From Desulfovirgula sp. (GTDB taxonomy: Bacteria; Bacillota; Desulfotomaculia; Desulfotomaculales; Desulfovirgulaceae), in the NCBI GenBank assembly GCA_020725525.1, contig DYEX01000059.1, positions 1 through 44,443 on the forward strand: 44,443 nucleotides of DNA. The letters are read 5' to 3'. The position numbers and the translations under genes were made by a program. The stretch's first letter is position 1. Every line of letters begins with the position of its first letter. Below the pieces are notes generated by a model. It was not told where the DNA came from and ran no database searches. It saw only the letters and a list, made by a program, of their open reading frames with translations. Shown here in pieces: positions 36,987-44,443 of the stretch.

Positions 36987-38023
36987 AGGGATTTGAGCAG
37001 TTCCCGTTTTTTCAGCTTTTCGTATTCCTCAGAACCCGTTTTATTTTCCGCTTTCTTTGTTTTTGATTTATTCTTTTCGACCCGGCCCTGCGGCCGCCCG
37101 GGTTCGTGCCTGTAATCTTCCCTGAGAGCAGCAACCAGCAGGCCGGGGACATTCCTGATTTCCGTACCGCTGCCCATTTCACTGATAAGTTTGATTTTCT
37201 CCCTGATCTTTTCTTTTGGAAATTCCAGCAGGAGTTCTTCCAGGAACTCTGAAGGCACCCGGGCACCGGTGGCCACCAGCACTGCCGCCTGCAACTCCCC
37301 CAGAACAGCGGCGTTAAGGCAGGGATGGGCGCTCGTTGCAGGATCGCCCGGCGTTTCGCCGTGGTTGTCTGCGGGCACATTATCTCCCGGTTTTTGGTCT
37401 TCATCAATGGTACCATGATCAACATCAACAACAACAAATATATTATTATTTAATTCGTCTGAACCCATGGTAAGAGGGGGGGTGAAATTTTTACAGACCC
37501 CCCTCTGAAATTCGGGAAGTGGGGGGTGTGAAATTTTTTCACACCCCCCGGCATGATCCACCCGGGTAAGAGGGGGGTCTGTATTTTTTACACACCCCTG
37601 TCCGGAATCAGGAGTTTCTTCCCCCTCGTTTTGAATAATCTGCTGCAGTTTTTCAAAAACAGGCGCCAGGTCATATTCATTGCTCAGCTGGCCGTTGCTG
37701 GAATCGTACCTGTTGCGTACAACGATCAGTCCCTTTTCAACCAGGCTTTTTTTGTAAGAATGCAGGGTCTTTTCACTCACGCCGGTTAGCTTGCTGAGTT
37801 CCCTGATGGAGGGATAAGGATCCTTAACGGTCCACCGGTAGCTCAAAAGGTGGCAGATAAAAGCCACCTCCTGGAAGGAAAGTCCCAATTCCCTCTGGTA
37901 ACGGAACAAAGCGGTGGGAATGGGAGCCACACCCTGTTCGGCAATCGTTCTGCCGTAAAGTTCGTAAAAACGGTTTGGATTTCCATTTTCCTGCTTGACA
38001 ACGCCCGGGTTTTCCACTACCAT
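36974..38023 (-). CDS. DnaD/RepA_N-like winged-helix candidate replication initiator
   Basis: 349 residues. The N-terminal ~125 residues contain a winged HTH (RYQRELGLSFQEVAFICHLL, SIRELSKLTGVSEKTLHSYK, KSLVEKGLIVVRNRYDSSNG), like those opening many Firmicute plasmid and element initiators. The middle is low complexity, with three 16-residue repeats (CVKNTDPPLTR, CEKISHPPLPE, CKNFTPPLTM). A C-terminal basic helical domain (EFPKEKIREKIKLISEM, KSKTKKAENKTGSEEYEKLK) follows. The repeats are encoded by GC-rich palindromes that may form an internal origin. It lies beside a hicAB module that could stabilise the element. Confidence 0.65.
   Translation of the reverse strand: MVVENPGVVKQENGNPNRFYELYGRTIAEQGVAPIPTALFRYQRELGLSFQEVAFICHLLSYRWTVKDPYPSIRELSKLTGVSEKTLHSYKKSLVEKGLIVVRNRYDSSNGQLSNEYDLAPVFEKLQQIIQNEGEETPDSGQGCVKNTDPPLTRVDHAGGCEKISHPPLPEFQRGVCKNFTPPLTMGSDELNNNIFVVVDVDHGTIDEDQKPGDNVPADNHGETPGDPATSAHPCLNAAVLGELQAAVLVATGARVPSEFLEELLLEFPKEKIREKIKLISEMGSGTEIRNVPGLLVAALREDYRHEPGRPQGRVEKNKSKTKKAENKTGSEEYEKLKKRELLKSLYLS
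37469..37600. repeat. Three ~48-bp GC-rich palindromic repeats (candidate internal origin)
   Basis: Palindrome B (37521-37549) has arms GGGGGGTGTGAAA and TTTCACACCCCCC with a 3-base centre. Copies A (about 37472-37505) and C (about 37569-37598) are related palindromes of G-run, T-run and C-run. Both A and C begin with the identical GGTAAGAGGGGGG (37469-37481 and 37565-37577), 96 bp apart. The spacing of ~48 bp matches a 16-residue protein repeat. Confidence 0.8.
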
Positions 38024-38046
38024 AGCCTTGAGAAACTCCTTTCATT

Positions 38047-38074
38047 TGCCATACGCTTGCATGAGCGCATGGCA
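38047..38074. repeat. Inverted repeat in the replication-gene leader
   Basis: TGCCAT-A-CGCT-TGCATG-AGCG-C-ATGGCA. The stem has two mismatches. On the plus strand it is followed by TTTTTGTTTT, so it could terminate rightward transcripts. On the minus strand it lies in the 5' leader of the initiator-like gene and could be an operator. Confidence 0.6.
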
Positions 38075-38103
38075 TTTTTGTTTTGGACCTCCCTCCCGGA
38101 AGC

Positions 38104-38137
38104 CCACAAAAAAACCCGCGTGATTTGTCACGCGGGT
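38104..38137 (-). terminator. Terminator of the NurA-HerA-DUF4338 operon
   Basis: ACCCGCGTGA (38114-38123) and TCACGCGGGT (38128-38137) form a perfect 10-base stem with a 4-base loop, followed on the minus strand by seven Ts (38107-38113). It lies 20 bases after the DUF4338-like stop. Confidence 0.92.
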
Positions 38138-38157
38138 GGTTGTTTTAAAATGGTCTT

Positions 38158-39384
38158 TTAAACTACCGGCTGCTGTTGGCATAAACAATCGGATAATAAA
38201 TGGCCGTCCTTCTGGACAGCCCGCGGGCTTGCTATTTCTTGTTTATCAGCAAATTCGAGAGTATCAATAATTAATTTGTTATAAAGATCGCTTTTTCTCC
38301 AACCAAGCCATTCTTTTGTCCTCTCGACTCGTGGCAATAACCATCGCATCCGCCACCAGTCAGCCAAATCACTAAAAGGCAAATCCCGGTAAACAGGTTC
38401 AGTAGTACGACCCTCCATGTAATCCGTAAGATTATCTACTAAAGGAAATAAAAAAGCTTCTCTTTTAACATTATGGCGCAATAAATCAGAAGAAAAACCG
38501 AGACGCTCCAATGCTCTAACCATAATTTGCCACTTTATACGTGGACCTACACCAAAGCCTCCCCTTGTTGAAATCCCCTGGGACTCAAGAAACTCTTTAA
38601 ACAAAGGGTAAAGTTCCATTAGATGGAAACTACCGTACCCGTCGGTATATCCCAATGAGTAAGCAATATGTAAGGATTTATAACGCAACCGATTATATAA
38701 GCTACTTCTACCAAAAGCACTGGTAGTAGTTAGAGCAACAAGATGTGCTGGCAACAGACGCTTCTCCATCTCAGTCATACGATCACCGTATTTTAGCCGG
38801 TAAGCTTCTCGAATCTCGTTAGATGCTGCAGCCATGGCAACCAACTTGCCTCCCAGTAAATAGTTATAGGGAGGCACAGCACCAAGCGTTTGAATGTCCA
38901 TCGTTTGATTGACCAGTTCAACCTTCTTACCCTCGGGGTAGCGGAAGAGACGATCGCGAGGTGGAAAGCTTAGGGGTGGTGATTGTAAAGCCAAAATACC
39001 AATTAGTTTGTTATTATTATTGTCAAACACTAGAAACCTTAAGCGGCGGCCATATCCCTTGGAAAAGGGCAAAGACCAAAGTAAGCGCGCGATTCTGAAA
39101 AGAGCATGTTGTTTTCTATTTTTTACTTCAACCAGTACAGGGGATATTTTTTCCGGAACTACTTCTACACCATCAGCAAAAAAATTAATGAAACGCGGCA
39201 AGTTTTTAGCAAGCCACTCTTGACGTCTTGCAAGTTCCAGCAGCCGAGCTGGCTCGTGAAGCTGACGAAGCGCATCCTTTGTATTGCCGCAGTATGTCAG
39301 GTACCCGTCTTGATCAATATCAAATCCTACAGATTCAAGTTTCTCCAAAACTAATCTATGTAATTCCTTTGCCGAGATTGACAA
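38158..39384 (-). CDS. DUF4338 / DruA-like protein
   Basis: 408 residues from TTG at 39384 (AAGGAGGGGAG upstream). Features resembling DUF4338/DruA: EVKNRKQHALFRIARLLWSL, LRFLVFDNNNNKLIGILALQ, YLLGGKLVAMAAASNEIREA, TTTSAFGRSSLYNRLRYKSL, GYTDGYGSFHL. DruA is the small subunit-type gene of Druantia anti-phage systems; its biochemical role is not firmly established. Here no DruE helicase is present. Instead the gene is last in an operon with HerA and NurA, which suggests a different use of the same domain. The family call is from remembered pattern and should be checked. Confidence 0.68.
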   Translation of the reverse strand: MSISAKELHRLVLEKLESVGFDIDQDGYLTYCGNTKDALRQLHEPARLLELARRQEWLAKNLPRFINFFADGVEVVPEKISPVLVEVKNRKQHALFRIARLLWSLPFSKGYGRRLRFLVFDNNNNKLIGILALQSPPLSFPPRDRLFRYPEGKKVELVNQTMDIQTLGAVPPYNYLLGGKLVAMAAASNEIREAYRLKYGDRMTEMEKRLLPAHLVALTTTSAFGRSSLYNRLRYKSLHIAYSLGYTDGYGSFHLMELYPLFKEFLESQGISTRGGFGVGPRIKWQIMVRALERLGFSSDLLRHNVKREAFLFPLVDNLTDYMEGRTTEPVYRDLPFSDLADWWRMRWLLPRVERTKEWLGWRKSDLYNKLIIDTLEFADKQEIASPRAVQKDGHLLSDCLCQQQPVV

Positions 39385-39398
39385 TTAAACTCCCCTCC

Positions 39399-41222
39399 TT
39401 ACGTAAGAACCAAACCATTGGCTTGTACAAATTCCTCAACCGTATTAAAGGCATTGAAGAACAAAGGTGTCCCGGCGAATGAAAGTGGAGATACCGGCCC
39501 AGTTGTCATAAAAGAATATTCTCGAGATGCTACATCAAACGAAGAATGGGGATCTCTAAAAAGCCGATATAACTCCAGGGCTTTACTGCGACCACCCACC
39601 AGTTCGCTTAAAGCCTTAAACTCGGTACCCATACCTAATCCAAAACCAAAGAAAAATATTCGTAACTGATCTAAAATCTCCCGGTGTAAGCTGGATAAAG
39701 TCTGACTTATGAACATCCAACCTACACCATATTTACGAGTAGTGCGAGCAGCATCGATCAAAATATGCCTTATGCCTTTCTTTTCTTCAATGCCTGGGTC
39801 TTCCCGTGGAGCTAAGCGGTGGGCCTCATCTATTAGAACCAATGTATTTAGGCTGCGTTCCTCTTTGTATGCTCCTTCCGCAGCAGTACGGATACCCTCT
39901 AAGAGACGCCTAATAACCAGGGCTTGGATGGTATCATTCCAAAAAAGAAACGAAGATTTATTGCCTTCTACAATTAGTTCACCAAACAAATTTGCCTGCG
40001 ACTCTTGAGTTGTTATAGTATTAAGTTGTTCGCCAGAAAGATCTATTACTACTAGTGGACGGGATTTTTGGCCTGGCTTCAAGAGACCAAATAAAATGCT
40101 TTCCACTTTTCGAGCACCCGCACGATCTTCTCGAAAAAGTTGAGCTACCGGAAGCCAATACTTCTCGTAGTACAAGTCAGGAACGGCTTGGGAAAAAACA
40201 TCTTTAAAACGTGCTCTGGAAGATTCACTTCGATAAAAAATTTTCTGTACGTTATCATCGCCTAAAAGGTTCCAGGCTTTATCAAAGGCGGACCGTTTAT
40301 ACAGATCTTTTAAAGTAATTCCGTCCCGCTCCATTCTCTGAACTAAGGTATCTACAGCCACTTCCCGATTTTCGCCTTTGGGCATGCTGAGTTCTTGAAA
40401 GAACGGCGATTCATATAATATCTTCGCAAAAAGTTCCCACCTGTCCAAAACCAGATCGCGTACGCTGTAAATATATACGGGCTTCCCTAGATTCTTAACA
40501 ATATTCCTTAATGGTAATTGAAATTCGCCAGTAGGGCGACCCTGAAAATCTTTAGCAAACTCTCCTTGAGGATCTAAAACTAATAGAGCCATTCCCGGAT
40601 ATCGGGTATAAGCTAATAAAATCATCTTTGCCAATACGGATTTCCCGGATCCTGTTTTACCAAAAATACCGATATGATACGCCTCACCAGCACCATCAGC
40701 ACCTTTATCGAAATGTTTAAACCATAGTGGCAGGAGAGGCCTGGAACCATAAACATGTCCGAGGTAGAATAGTTGCGTCCGGTAGGGTGAAAGCAACTCC
40801 TCCAATACATCATTGTTTACTAAATGAATTGGAGTACCGGTAGAAGGAACGGAACCTAAAATGCTCGGACGGTAACCGCTTGGCCCCGCGGAAAATACTG
40901 CGCTAATCGTCATTTCCCCTGTATGTGTATCCTGGCGTTCACTTACCGCATCTATTTTCCCACGCTGGCGAATAAGGCTACGCATGGTTGGATCTTCATG
41001 CCAAACATTGCGAAGAGTTATTTCGGTTATCTGGCCGAGCGCATAATGTTCACGCCCGTCCTGCATATAATGGAACATTGCCAGTTCACCCACAAGTTTT
41101 TTACTCACGGCACTGGCAAGTATATCTAGGGTTAATTCGCTTGTAGACGAAGGTGAACCAATAATGCCGATTCGCTCTGCCGAATCCACCAGCTGGCTCA
41201 GCTTTTTATCTTTAGCTTCCAT
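39399..41222 (-). CDS. herA: HerA-family (FtsK-HerA, DUF87) hexameric ATPase
   Basis: 607 residues from ATG at 41222; longer forms overlap NurA. An N-terminal HAS-like barrel region (RIGIIGSPSSTSELTLDILA, ALGQITEITLRNVWHEDPTM) precedes the ATPase core. Walker A is GKTGSGKSVLAKM (about residue 190-200), with MALLVLDPQGEF (Asp-rich strand), Walker B TLVLIDEAHRLAP (about 466), RTTRKYGVGWMFISQTLSSL and a C-terminal Arg-containing end. HerA translocates DNA and works with the nuclease NurA. NurA directly precedes it with one base between genes. Confidence 0.92.
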   Translation of the reverse strand: MEAKDKKLSQLVDSAERIGIIGSPSSTSELTLDILASAVSKKLVGELAMFHYMQDGREHYALGQITEITLRNVWHEDPTMRSLIRQRGKIDAVSERQDTHTGEMTISAVFSAGPSGYRPSILGSVPSTGTPIHLVNNDVLEELLSPYRTQLFYLGHVYGSRPLLPLWFKHFDKGADGAGEAYHIGIFGKTGSGKSVLAKMILLAYTRYPGMALLVLDPQGEFAKDFQGRPTGEFQLPLRNIVKNLGKPVYIYSVRDLVLDRWELFAKILYESPFFQELSMPKGENREVAVDTLVQRMERDGITLKDLYKRSAFDKAWNLLGDDNVQKIFYRSESSRARFKDVFSQAVPDLYYEKYWLPVAQLFREDRAGARKVESILFGLLKPGQKSRPLVVIDLSGEQLNTITTQESQANLFGELIVEGNKSSFLFWNDTIQALVIRRLLEGIRTAAEGAYKEERSLNTLVLIDEAHRLAPREDPGIEEKKGIRHILIDAARTTRKYGVGWMFISQTLSSLHREILDQLRIFFFGFGLGMGTEFKALSELVGGRSKALELYRLFRDPHSSFDVASREYSFMTTGPVSPLSFAGTPLFFNAFNTVEEFVQANGLVLT

Positions 41223-41223
41223 G

Positions 41224-42375
41224 TTAAAACCCCCATTCAGTACGATAGCCGTGAAGGCCCATAAAAACCTCTGTAACATTACCATGGTAGGTTTCCGCTA
41301 AACGCTGGCTAGTTATTTGACGAAAGGCTGGAATGGACTTCGGCAAATGTTTTACCATCCTGTCAGCCATGTAAAGGGGAAAAGGTTCCATTATAGCTGC
41401 TGCACCACACTGATGTTTTACACCGTGGAGTACAAGAGCTAGACGGGCAGGATTCTCGAACACTGTTCGACTTGCTTCCAGCCTTAAAGCGGGAAGCCAA
41501 GAATAGGGTCGGTAATAAATTACCTGAATGTTTGTTAATAGATCAATGATTTCTTCGCTTAAGCGGGAAGCTTTTTCGCGTTCTTCAAAGGCAACTGCTT
41601 CTGTATTAAGATGCCAGGGTTGTTGTGGCTCCTGGAGCACTTGTGGTTGAGTAAATTCACCCGGTTCTAGTAAAAAACTTAGTAAACCGCGGTCGTCGTA
41701 CGTCTCCGGCCACTCTATTATTTTACCAATTTCACGACGCGTTGTATATTTGGGTATGGCCACCCACGCGCGATCGGTTCGGACAGAAGAAAGGATAACT
41801 CTATAGGCTTGTAGGAAGCGAACAATACCCGCTGTAAGATATTGTGTTATCTTGAGTTGCTGTGCCTCTTTTGTCTTAATCATGGCCTGGTTAAAGTATA
41901 TTAGAGGTGTGGTAAGTGAGCCATCAATAAAGACGAGCTCGTGCGGAGCATTAGATGCAAGCTCAAGTTCCATTCCGATCATAAAGGCCCTTAGTATGGT
42001 CCCAGTTCCAGAATCATGAACCTCCATCTCTACCAACACCTTGTGGCGTGGCTCAGGCCAATATCGAGTTTCAGAAGGTGGGGTAAGACCCTCAACGGCT
42101 ACAGCTGCTGCTGCAACTAAATCACTGGTTAATAGATGTTCAATCGCGTAAGAACCATCAACCCCACAAGTGGTAGGTATTGGCATATAAGGAAGTTCTG
42201 ACTCCCTGCGTAAAATACCAAGATTCATTAATTTCTTCCGCCATCGCTCCCTTTGCTCATGTACTTTTTCAAAGCCTTCAAGTAATGCCTGGCTCAAACC
42301 TTCGGTGCTTTGTAATACTTCATTTACTAAAGCACTTGGTAATTCAGCAAATAAATTATTAATCTGTTCGTTCAT
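41224..42375 (-). CDS. nurA: NurA-domain nuclease
   Basis: 383 residues from ATG at 42375 (AAGGTGAG upstream). Two acidic NurA motifs are visible: TTCGVDGSYAIEHLL (about residue 70) and LVFIDGSLTTPLIYFN (about 147), both near beta strands as in the RNase H-like NurA fold. WVAIPKYTTRREIGK and LRLEASRTVFENPARLALVL lie in the C-terminal half. NurA is a 5'-3' DNA nuclease driven by HerA in archaeal end resection and in some bacterial loci. Order NurA-HerA-DUF4338 suggests a three-protein complex. Confidence 0.85.
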   Translation of the reverse strand: MNEQINNLFAELPSALVNEVLQSTEGLSQALLEGFEKVHEQRERWRKKLMNLGILRRESELPYMPIPTTCGVDGSYAIEHLLTSDLVAAAAVAVEGLTPPSETRYWPEPRHKVLVEMEVHDSGTGTILRAFMIGMELELASNAPHELVFIDGSLTTPLIYFNQAMIKTKEAQQLKITQYLTAGIVRFLQAYRVILSSVRTDRAWVAIPKYTTRREIGKIIEWPETYDDRGLLSFLLEPGEFTQPQVLQEPQQPWHLNTEAVAFEEREKASRLSEEIIDLLTNIQVIYYRPYSWLPALRLEASRTVFENPARLALVLHGVKHQCGAAAIMEPFPLYMADRMVKHLPKSIPAFRQITSQRLAETYHGNVTEVFMGLHGYRTEWGF

Positions 42376-42387
42376 AATTGGGTCTCA

Positions 42388-42486
42388 CCTTGTTTTAGGG
42401 TAAAATATTTGAGAGCTATTTTCAAACGAGGTCTTAATTGGGATATATTCTCCGCAAAAGAAACTTTTCCCTGTTTTAAGGTAAAC
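42388..42486. promoter_or_regulatory. Two direct repeats upstream of nurA
   Basis: Plus-strand CCTTGTTTTAGGGTAAAA (42388-42405) and CCCTGTTTTAAGGTAAAC (42469-42486) match at 14 of 18 positions and lie 81 bp apart. The first is almost at the ribosome site of nurA. A poor TTGAAA-N17-TACCCT promoter candidate lies between them. They may be operators of the NurA-HerA-DUF4338 operon. Confidence 0.5.
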
Positions 42487-42640
42487 GAAAATCGCATTTT
42501 TTCGCCCGCAATACCTGTAGCCAAAAGGTAATACAGACCCAGGTCCCATGACGATAAAGTGAAATGGTGAAAATTAGAGCTACATTCGATAGCAGGTTAA
42601 CTCTTCCCTAGAGGTAGCTATTGGCTCCACCACCCTGTTA

Positions 42641-42672
42641 AATACCTGCCCGCACGGGCAGGTATTTTTTTG
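42641..42672 (+). terminator. Rho-independent terminator on the plus strand
   Basis: AATACCTGCCCG (42641-42652) and CGGGCAGGTATT (42655-42666) form a 12-base stem (the central bases open as a loop), followed by more Ts. No plus-strand gene lies directly upstream, so it may end a small RNA or insulate the recombinase gene. Confidence 0.8.
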
Positions 42673-42722
42673 GTATATGTGGAATACCGTTCTTCATACC
42701 AAACCCGGGAGGGCTGGTTGAC

Positions 42723-44372
42723 TTGTCACGAAACAGCACTCACGCGGCGGGCTCCTCGAAACGACACGGGGGAAAGATTATCGACGCGGATTTCACACTC
42801 AACATCTACCGCATAATCAACTACCTGCGCCGATCCCGGCAGGATATAGAAAGGGAAAAGCGCACCGGCGAAGACACTTTAGCCATTCAAAAAAGGATAA
42901 TGGCCAAAGTACTGGACGATCTGGGCATTCCCTATGACCAGGTGGAAGAAATCGGTTCCGGAGACAGGATCGAAACCCGGCCGGTGTTCCAGCAGGTCCT
43001 GGCGGATCTGGAGCAGGGCAAATACAATGCAATAGCCGCCAAGGAAATATCCCGGCTTGGGCGCGGATCTTATAAAGACATGGGGCGGATTTACGACCTT
43101 CTCGTCACCAGGCGAATCTACATCATCACTCCCTACAAAATCTATGACCCCCAGAACCCCGCCGACGCTCAGCAGATTCGTTTTGCGCTTTTTTTCGCCC
43201 GAGAGGAATTTGAAATGATAAAGGAGCGTCTGATAAGCGCAAAGTACAACCTGGCCCACGAGGGCCGGTGGATGTCCGGCATTACTCCGTTTGGGTACCG
43301 CCTCAACCCACACACCGGCCGACTGGAGATAGTCGAGGAAGAGGCCCAGGTGGTCCGGCTGATATTTGCCCTCTATGTCCACGGAATTGAAGAAGAAGGC
43401 ATAACAAAAGACGTATCTTTCCGGGCTATAGCGAGTTACCTTACCCGGATGGGCGTACCCACCCCCGGGGGAGCAAAAAGCTGGAATTACATGACGGTGC
43501 GACGGATAATCCAGAATGAGGTTTACATAGGAACTGCGAAATACCGCACCTCCCGGCGGGTGGATAATAAATACTACCCCAGGCCCCAGGACGAATGGAT
43601 AGTTGTAGCCGACGCACATGAGCCCATCATCGATCCGGAAACCTGGTTTCTCGCCCAGCAGAAGTTTCGTAGCGGCAGGAACCTGCCCAATGTCAAACTT
43701 GACTTCTCCCCCTGCGAGCTGGCGGGGCTGGTGGTCTGTGCGAAATGCGGCAGACGTATGGTCCGCCAATATTCCGTTCAACGCTACCGCAAAAAAAATG
43801 GGGAGATAAGCAAATATCACAAGGAATTCCTGTGGTGCCCCACACCTGGCTGCACCACCGTAAAGTACCGGGACGTCGAGGCCGCCATCCTGGAATACCT
43901 CAAAACACTGGGCAGCTTCGACGTGCAAAGGCTGAAAGAGATTTTCGGGGAAGTCTACAATAAGCAAAGGGAAGCCGCTGCCGCCATCGACACCGACGAA
44001 TTGGTTGAAAAGAAACGGGCCGAGCTGAAGCGCAGGTTGAAGTTCATCTGTGAGAAATACGAAGCCGGCATCTACGATGACGAGACTTTCCTGGAACGGA
44101 AGGGCGAGATCGAAAAGGAGCTGTCCTTGCTGGAATTAATTCCCACACGGAAAAGCTCCGAACCCGAGCCGGAACGGGACATGCTGGTGCTCCGGGAAAA
44201 CATCAACACCTTCCTTTCCGCTTATCAGGCCGCGGAAAACAAGACCCTGAAGAACAAGCTGCTCAGGGAATTGATTTCCGTGGTCTACCTTGATAAAACC
44301 GGAAAGGGCAAATTCGACCTGTCCATCTACCCCAGGTTTACTTTCGGTTCCGGGCAACCCCCGCAAAAGTAA
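42723..44372 (+). CDS. Large serine recombinase (integrase)
   Basis: 549 residues from TTG at 42723 (GGGAGGG nine bases upstream). The resolvase domain has Ser38 in INYLRRSRQD and YNAIAAKEISRLGRGSYKDM. The recombinase domain (GITPFGYRLNPHTGRLEIVE, MGVPTPGGAKSWNYMTVRRI) is followed by the zinc-ribbon LVVCAKCGRRM ... WCPTPGC (about residues 337-375) and a coiled-coil region (KKRAELKRRLKFICEKYEAG). All hallmarks of large serine integrases are present. An N-terminal extension of ~28 residues precedes the catalytic core. Its place near the window end, pointing outward, suggests an element boundary. Confidence 0.95.
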   Translation: MSRNSTHAAGSSKRHGGKIIDADFTLNIYRIINYLRRSRQDIEREKRTGEDTLAIQKRIMAKVLDDLGIPYDQVEEIGSGDRIETRPVFQQVLADLEQGKYNAIAAKEISRLGRGSYKDMGRIYDLLVTRRIYIITPYKIYDPQNPADAQQIRFALFFAREEFEMIKERLISAKYNLAHEGRWMSGITPFGYRLNPHTGRLEIVEEEAQVVRLIFALYVHGIEEEGITKDVSFRAIASYLTRMGVPTPGGAKSWNYMTVRRIIQNEVYIGTAKYRTSRRVDNKYYPRPQDEWIVVADAHEPIIDPETWFLAQQKFRSGRNLPNVKLDFSPCELAGLVVCAKCGRRMVRQYSVQRYRKKNGEISKYHKEFLWCPTPGCTTVKYRDVEAAILEYLKTLGSFDVQRLKEIFGEVYNKQREAAAAIDTDELVEKKRAELKRRLKFICEKYEAGIYDDETFLERKGEIEKELSLLELIPTRKSSEPEPERDMLVLRENINTFLSAYQAAENKTLKNKLLRELISVVYLDKTGKGKFDLSIYPRFTFGSGQPPQK

Positions 44373-44384
44373 CCGGATAAACGC

Positions 44385-44412
44385 GTCAAGGTAGCCCTGA
44401 GGCTACCTTGAC
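44385..44412. terminator. 12-bp perfect hairpin after the recombinase gene
   Basis: GTCAAGGTAGCC (44385-44396) is the exact inverse of GGCTACCTTGAC (44401-44412) around CTGA. There is no T-run on either side. It may act as a bidirectional transcription stop or be part of the recombinase attachment site. Confidence 0.75.
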
Positions 44413-44443
44413 TAATTAGTATAATGAAGTAACTGCCGACGAG

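Larger units (their letters stand above)
42376..42722. other. Intergenic region between nurA and the recombinase
   Basis: About 350 bases, no gene supported. Besides the nurA-side direct repeats it contains a possible small folded RNA (AGCTAC near 42570 pairs with GTAGCT near 42613, and TGGTG/CACCA outside) ending in GGCTCCACCA. The strong terminator at 42641-42672 follows. It could be a small RNA read on the plus strand; I cannot name it. Confidence 0.45.

Noticed and set aside
42600-42640. GGCTCCACCA as a tRNA or tmRNA 3' end
   Set aside because: No T-loop consensus, no cloverleaf and no matching acceptor stem upstream.
1-44443. CRISPR array
   Set aside because: The only tandem repeats are in-frame coding repeats or operator clusters; no repeat-spacer pattern of 25-40 bp.

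Overview
The window looks like a piece of the accessory genome of a GC-rich, Gram-positive, spore-former-like Firmicute of the Peptococcaceae / Desulfotomaculum-Pelotomaculum type. This is an inference. It rests on an S-layer-homology protein, strong AGGAGG-type ribosome sites, frequent GTG and TTG starts, Gram-positive-style conjugation genes (PrgI-like, and a VirB1-like lytic transglycosylase/M23 fusion), Rpn-type nucleases and many XRE regulators. There are no rRNA or tRNA genes. Most of it reads as one or more integrated mobile elements. No relaxase and no VirD4/T4CP coupling protein were found, so the conjugative machinery is incomplete here or continues beyond the left edge.

Layout. (1) About 1-12 kb, minus strand: a surface-appendage operon of the Tad (type IV-like) family. 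It encodes three to four MinD/ParA-like proteins, a CpaB/SAF protein, a TadA/CpaF ATPase, TadB, TadC, a small prepilin, two TadE/G-like minor pilins and several small envelope proteins. It is followed by an SLH-domain protein and a partial secreted Ser/Lys repeat protein. (2) About 12-21 kb, minus strand: a type IV secretion/conjugation cluster with a VirB1-like SLT+M23 cell-wall hydrolase, a VirB6-like membrane protein, VirB4 with a small VirB4-N-like partner, a PrgI/VirB3-like protein, three VirB2-like small membrane proteins, a TM2-like protein and a DUF2325-like protein. (3) About 21.4-25.9 kb: two DNA-modification modules. An AT-rich ParB-like plus Dam-type methylase pair has base composition unlike its surroundings. 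Beside it is a Dam methylase / PD-(D/E)XK-like endonuclease / tyrosine recombinase operon, preceded by four copies of a 10-bp motif. (4) About 26-29 kb: a subtilisin-like protease, an Rpn-family nuclease with a decayed duplicate beside it, and an unknown basic protein. (5) About 29.1-29.9 kb: a GC-rich block without convincing genes, ending in a 54-bp near-perfect palindrome.

(6) About 29.9-37 kb: a dense regulatory region with eight Cro/CI-type (XRE or XRE-like) regulators, several in divergent lambda-like pairs. Each pair has its own palindromic operators. In three cases the operator lies in the 17-bp spacer of a sigma-A promoter. The region also carries an ImmR/ImmA-like repressor-protease pair, two HicAB-type toxin-antitoxin modules in opposite gene order, and a creatininase-family gene with a GntR/UTRA regulator and two dre-like sites. 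(7) About 37-38 kb: a winged-helix, DnaD/RepA_N-like candidate replication initiator with three GC-rich palindromic repeats inside its coding sequence, a possible internal origin.

(8) About 38.1-42.4 kb, minus strand: a three-gene operon NurA - HerA - DUF4338/DruA-like, ended by a strong terminator. It is the best candidate for a little-described anti-phage or DNA-processing system. (9) 42.7-44.4 kb, plus strand: a large serine recombinase next to the right edge, which may mark one end of the element.

How it may fit together (inference): the recombinases and replication protein maintain and move the element, the XRE/ImmR-ImmA switches decide when, the T4SS and Tad appendages mediate cell contact and DNA transfer, and the methylases, nucleases, HicAB modules and NurA-HerA-DUF4338 operon serve as defence or stability cargo.
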